7,745 nt of DNA, from NCBI GenBank assembly GCA_007116755.1, contig SKHU01000062.1:1-7745 (forward strand). Reading direction: 5' to 3'. The notes under the pieces are model-generated. The model searched no databases, was not told the DNA's origin, and saw only the letters and a program-made list of their open reading frames with translations. Origin of the DNA: Alphaproteobacteria bacterium. GTDB taxonomy: Bacteria; Pseudomonadota; Alphaproteobacteria; Micavibrionales; CSBR16-224. Numbering within the stretch: position 1 is the first letter of the stretch; each line of letters begins with the position of its first letter. The translations under genes were made by a program, and so were the position numbers. Of the stretch, positions 6,526-7,745 are shown in pieces.

Positions 6526-7745
6526 ATGAAATGCCGCCACTGCCATACGCCGCTGAAACTGTCCTTTCTTGATCTGGGCAGTGCGCCGCCGTCCAATGCC
6601 TATCTTGCGGCGGAGGATCTGAAAAAGCCGGAAAAATGGTATCCGCTGCATATTCTGGTCTGTGAAAAATGCTTTCTGGTGCAGACGGAAGATTACGCGG
6701 AGGCGGATGAGCTGTTTTCCGAGGATTACGCCTATTTCAGCTCGTTTTCCAAATCATGGCTGGCGCATGCGGAAAAATTCGTCGAGACTGTGCAAAAGCG
6801 GTTTTCTCTGGATGCGGACAGCCATGTGGTCGAAATCGCCTCCAATGACGGTTATCTGTTGCAGTATGTGAAAGAGCGCGGCATTCCGTGCATGGGGATC
6901 GAGCCGACAAAATCCACCGCCGCCGCCGCGCGCGAAAAGGGCATTGAAACGCGGGAGGAATTTTTCGGCGAGGCGCAGGCAAAAAAACTGGCGGCGGAGG
7001 GAAAACAGGCCGATCTGACCGTCGCCAATAACGTGCTGGCGCATGTGCCGGATATCAATGATTTCATAGCGGGATTCGCGGCGCTGCTGAAGGAAAACGG
7101 CGTGGCCTGTTTTGAATTCCCGCATCTGATGCGGCTGGTGGAATTCGGCCAGTTCGATACGGTGTATCACGAGCATTACTCCTATCTGTCGCTGACGGCG
7201 GTGGAGCATGTTTTCGCCGCAGGCGGTTTGAAGATTTTCGATGTCGAGGAATGGCCGACCCACGGCGGCAGTCTGCGTCTTTACGCCTGCCGCGCCGAAT
7301 CGGATACGCATAAAATGGAAAAAAGCGTGACAGAGCTGTTGGCGCAGGAAAAAGAGGCGGGGATGCGTGCGGCGGAATATTATCAGGGTTTTCAGAAAAA
7401 GGCCGACCGCATCAAGAATGATTTCCTTGATTTTCTGCTGACGGCAGGGCGGATGAAAAAGAAGGTTGTCGGCTACGGCGCGGCGGCCAAGGGCAATACG
7501 CTGATGAATTATGCGGGGGTGCGGCCGGATCTGCTGCCCTTTGTTGTCGATCTCAATCCGGCCAAACAGGGCAAATTCCTGCCCGGCAGCCGCATTCCGG
7601 TTGCGGCGGAAGAATTGCTGAAAACCGTACGTCCGGATTTTGTGGTGATTCTGCCGTGGAATCTCGGCGTTGAAATTAAAGAGCAACTGGCCTATATTCG
7701 CGACTGGGGCGGAAAATTCGTCACCGCCGTGCCGGAGCTGGAGAT
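6526..7745 (+). CDS. Zinc-binding SAM-dependent sugar C-methyltransferase (TylCIII/NovU/TcaB9-like), 3' end just cut off
   Basis: The frame from ATG 6526 stays open to the right edge, giving 406 residues; family members have about 410, so only a few residues should be missing. Layout follows the sugar C-methyltransferases: an N-terminal zinc site (Cys3, Cys6, Cys46, Cys49), a SAM-binding domain with VVEIASNDGYLL (101-112) and IEP (125-127), ANNVLAHVPD (167-176), the FEFPH and YHEHYSYLS segments (Tyr214, Glu216, His217, corresponding to catalytic residues described for TcaB9), THGGSLRLY (245-253), and the C-terminal domain with GYGAAAKGNTLMNY (316-329). Such enzymes methylate C3 of NDP-4-keto-6-deoxysugars, using the 4-keto group to form an enolate. 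Here the substrate should be the CDP-linked product of the three preceding genes. It starts four bases after the epimerase stop. Branch position and configuration are inferred. Confidence 0.92.
   Translation, partial: MKCRHCHTPLKLSFLDLGSAPPSNAYLAAEDLKKPEKWYPLHILVCEKCFLVQTEDYAEADELFSEDYAYFSSFSKSWLAHAEKFVETVQKRFSLDADSHVVEIASNDGYLLQYVKERGIPCMGIEPTKSTAAAAREKGIETREEFFGEAQAKKLAAEGKQADLTVANNVLAHVPDINDFIAGFAALLKENGVACFEFPHLMRLVEFGQFDTVYHEHYSYLSLTAVEHVFAAGGLKIFDVEEWPTHGGSLRLYACRAESDTHKMEKSVTELLAQEKEAGMRAAEYYQGFQKKADRIKNDFLDFLLTAGRMKKKVVGYGAAAKGNTLMNYAGVRPDLLPFVVDLNPAKQGKFLPGSRIPVAAEELLKTVRPDFVVILPWNLGVEIKEQLAYIRDWGGKFVTAVPELE

Noticed and set aside
6754..7686. 310-codon open frame on the minus strand
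   Set aside because: It is the shadow of the C-methyltransferase gene; its composition is Arg, His and Gln rich with no motif.

Overview
The window looks like a chromosomal piece of a moderately GC-rich Gram-negative bacterium. An alphaproteobacterium is most likely: a patatin-like phospholipase with a DUF3734-type C-terminus next to a GntP-family permease is an arrangement I associate with that class, and the glycosyltransferase and CDP-sugar genes fit an O-antigen, LPS or capsule locus. The genus cannot be fixed from the sequence. No RNA gene, insertion sequence, CRISPR array, attachment site or clear terminator was seen. Coding density is very high and no gene-free stretch exceeds 100 bases.

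Left part (1-2931), minus strand. Three genes are read right to left: a family 2 glycosyltransferase with a C-terminal membrane helix (2931-2008), a patatin-like phospholipase (1955-825), and a GntP-family permease cut by the left edge (828-1). The phospholipase stop and the permease start overlap in an ATGA, so these two are probably translationally coupled.

Middle (2932-3008). This is a 77-base divergent promoter region. An AT-rich near-palindrome offers overlapping -10 boxes on both strands, serving the minus-strand operon and the plus-strand glycosyltransferase.

Right part (3009-7745), plus strand. A family 9 (heptosyltransferase-like) glycosyltransferase comes first. A 93-base gap with its own predicted promoter and a perfect 10-bp inverted repeat follows. 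Then comes a tight four-gene cassette: glucose-1-phosphate cytidylyltransferase (rfbF), CDP-glucose 4,6-dehydratase (rfbG), an RmlC-family sugar epimerase, and a zinc-binding sugar C-methyltransferase that is almost complete at the right edge. In order they predict Glc-1-P -> CDP-glucose -> CDP-4-keto-6-deoxyglucose -> C3 (and/or C5) epimer -> C-methylated 4-keto-6-deoxyhexose. No 4-ketoreductase is visible, so one is expected beyond the right edge. The product would be a branched-chain 6-deoxysugar for a surface glycan, with the two glycosyltransferases as candidate transferases in its assembly.

The main points of interest are the predicted CDP-linked branched-sugar pathway, an epimerase whose general-acid tyrosine position appears changed, and the inverted repeat around the rfbF promoter and ribosome-binding region, which could distinguish readthrough from locally started transcripts.
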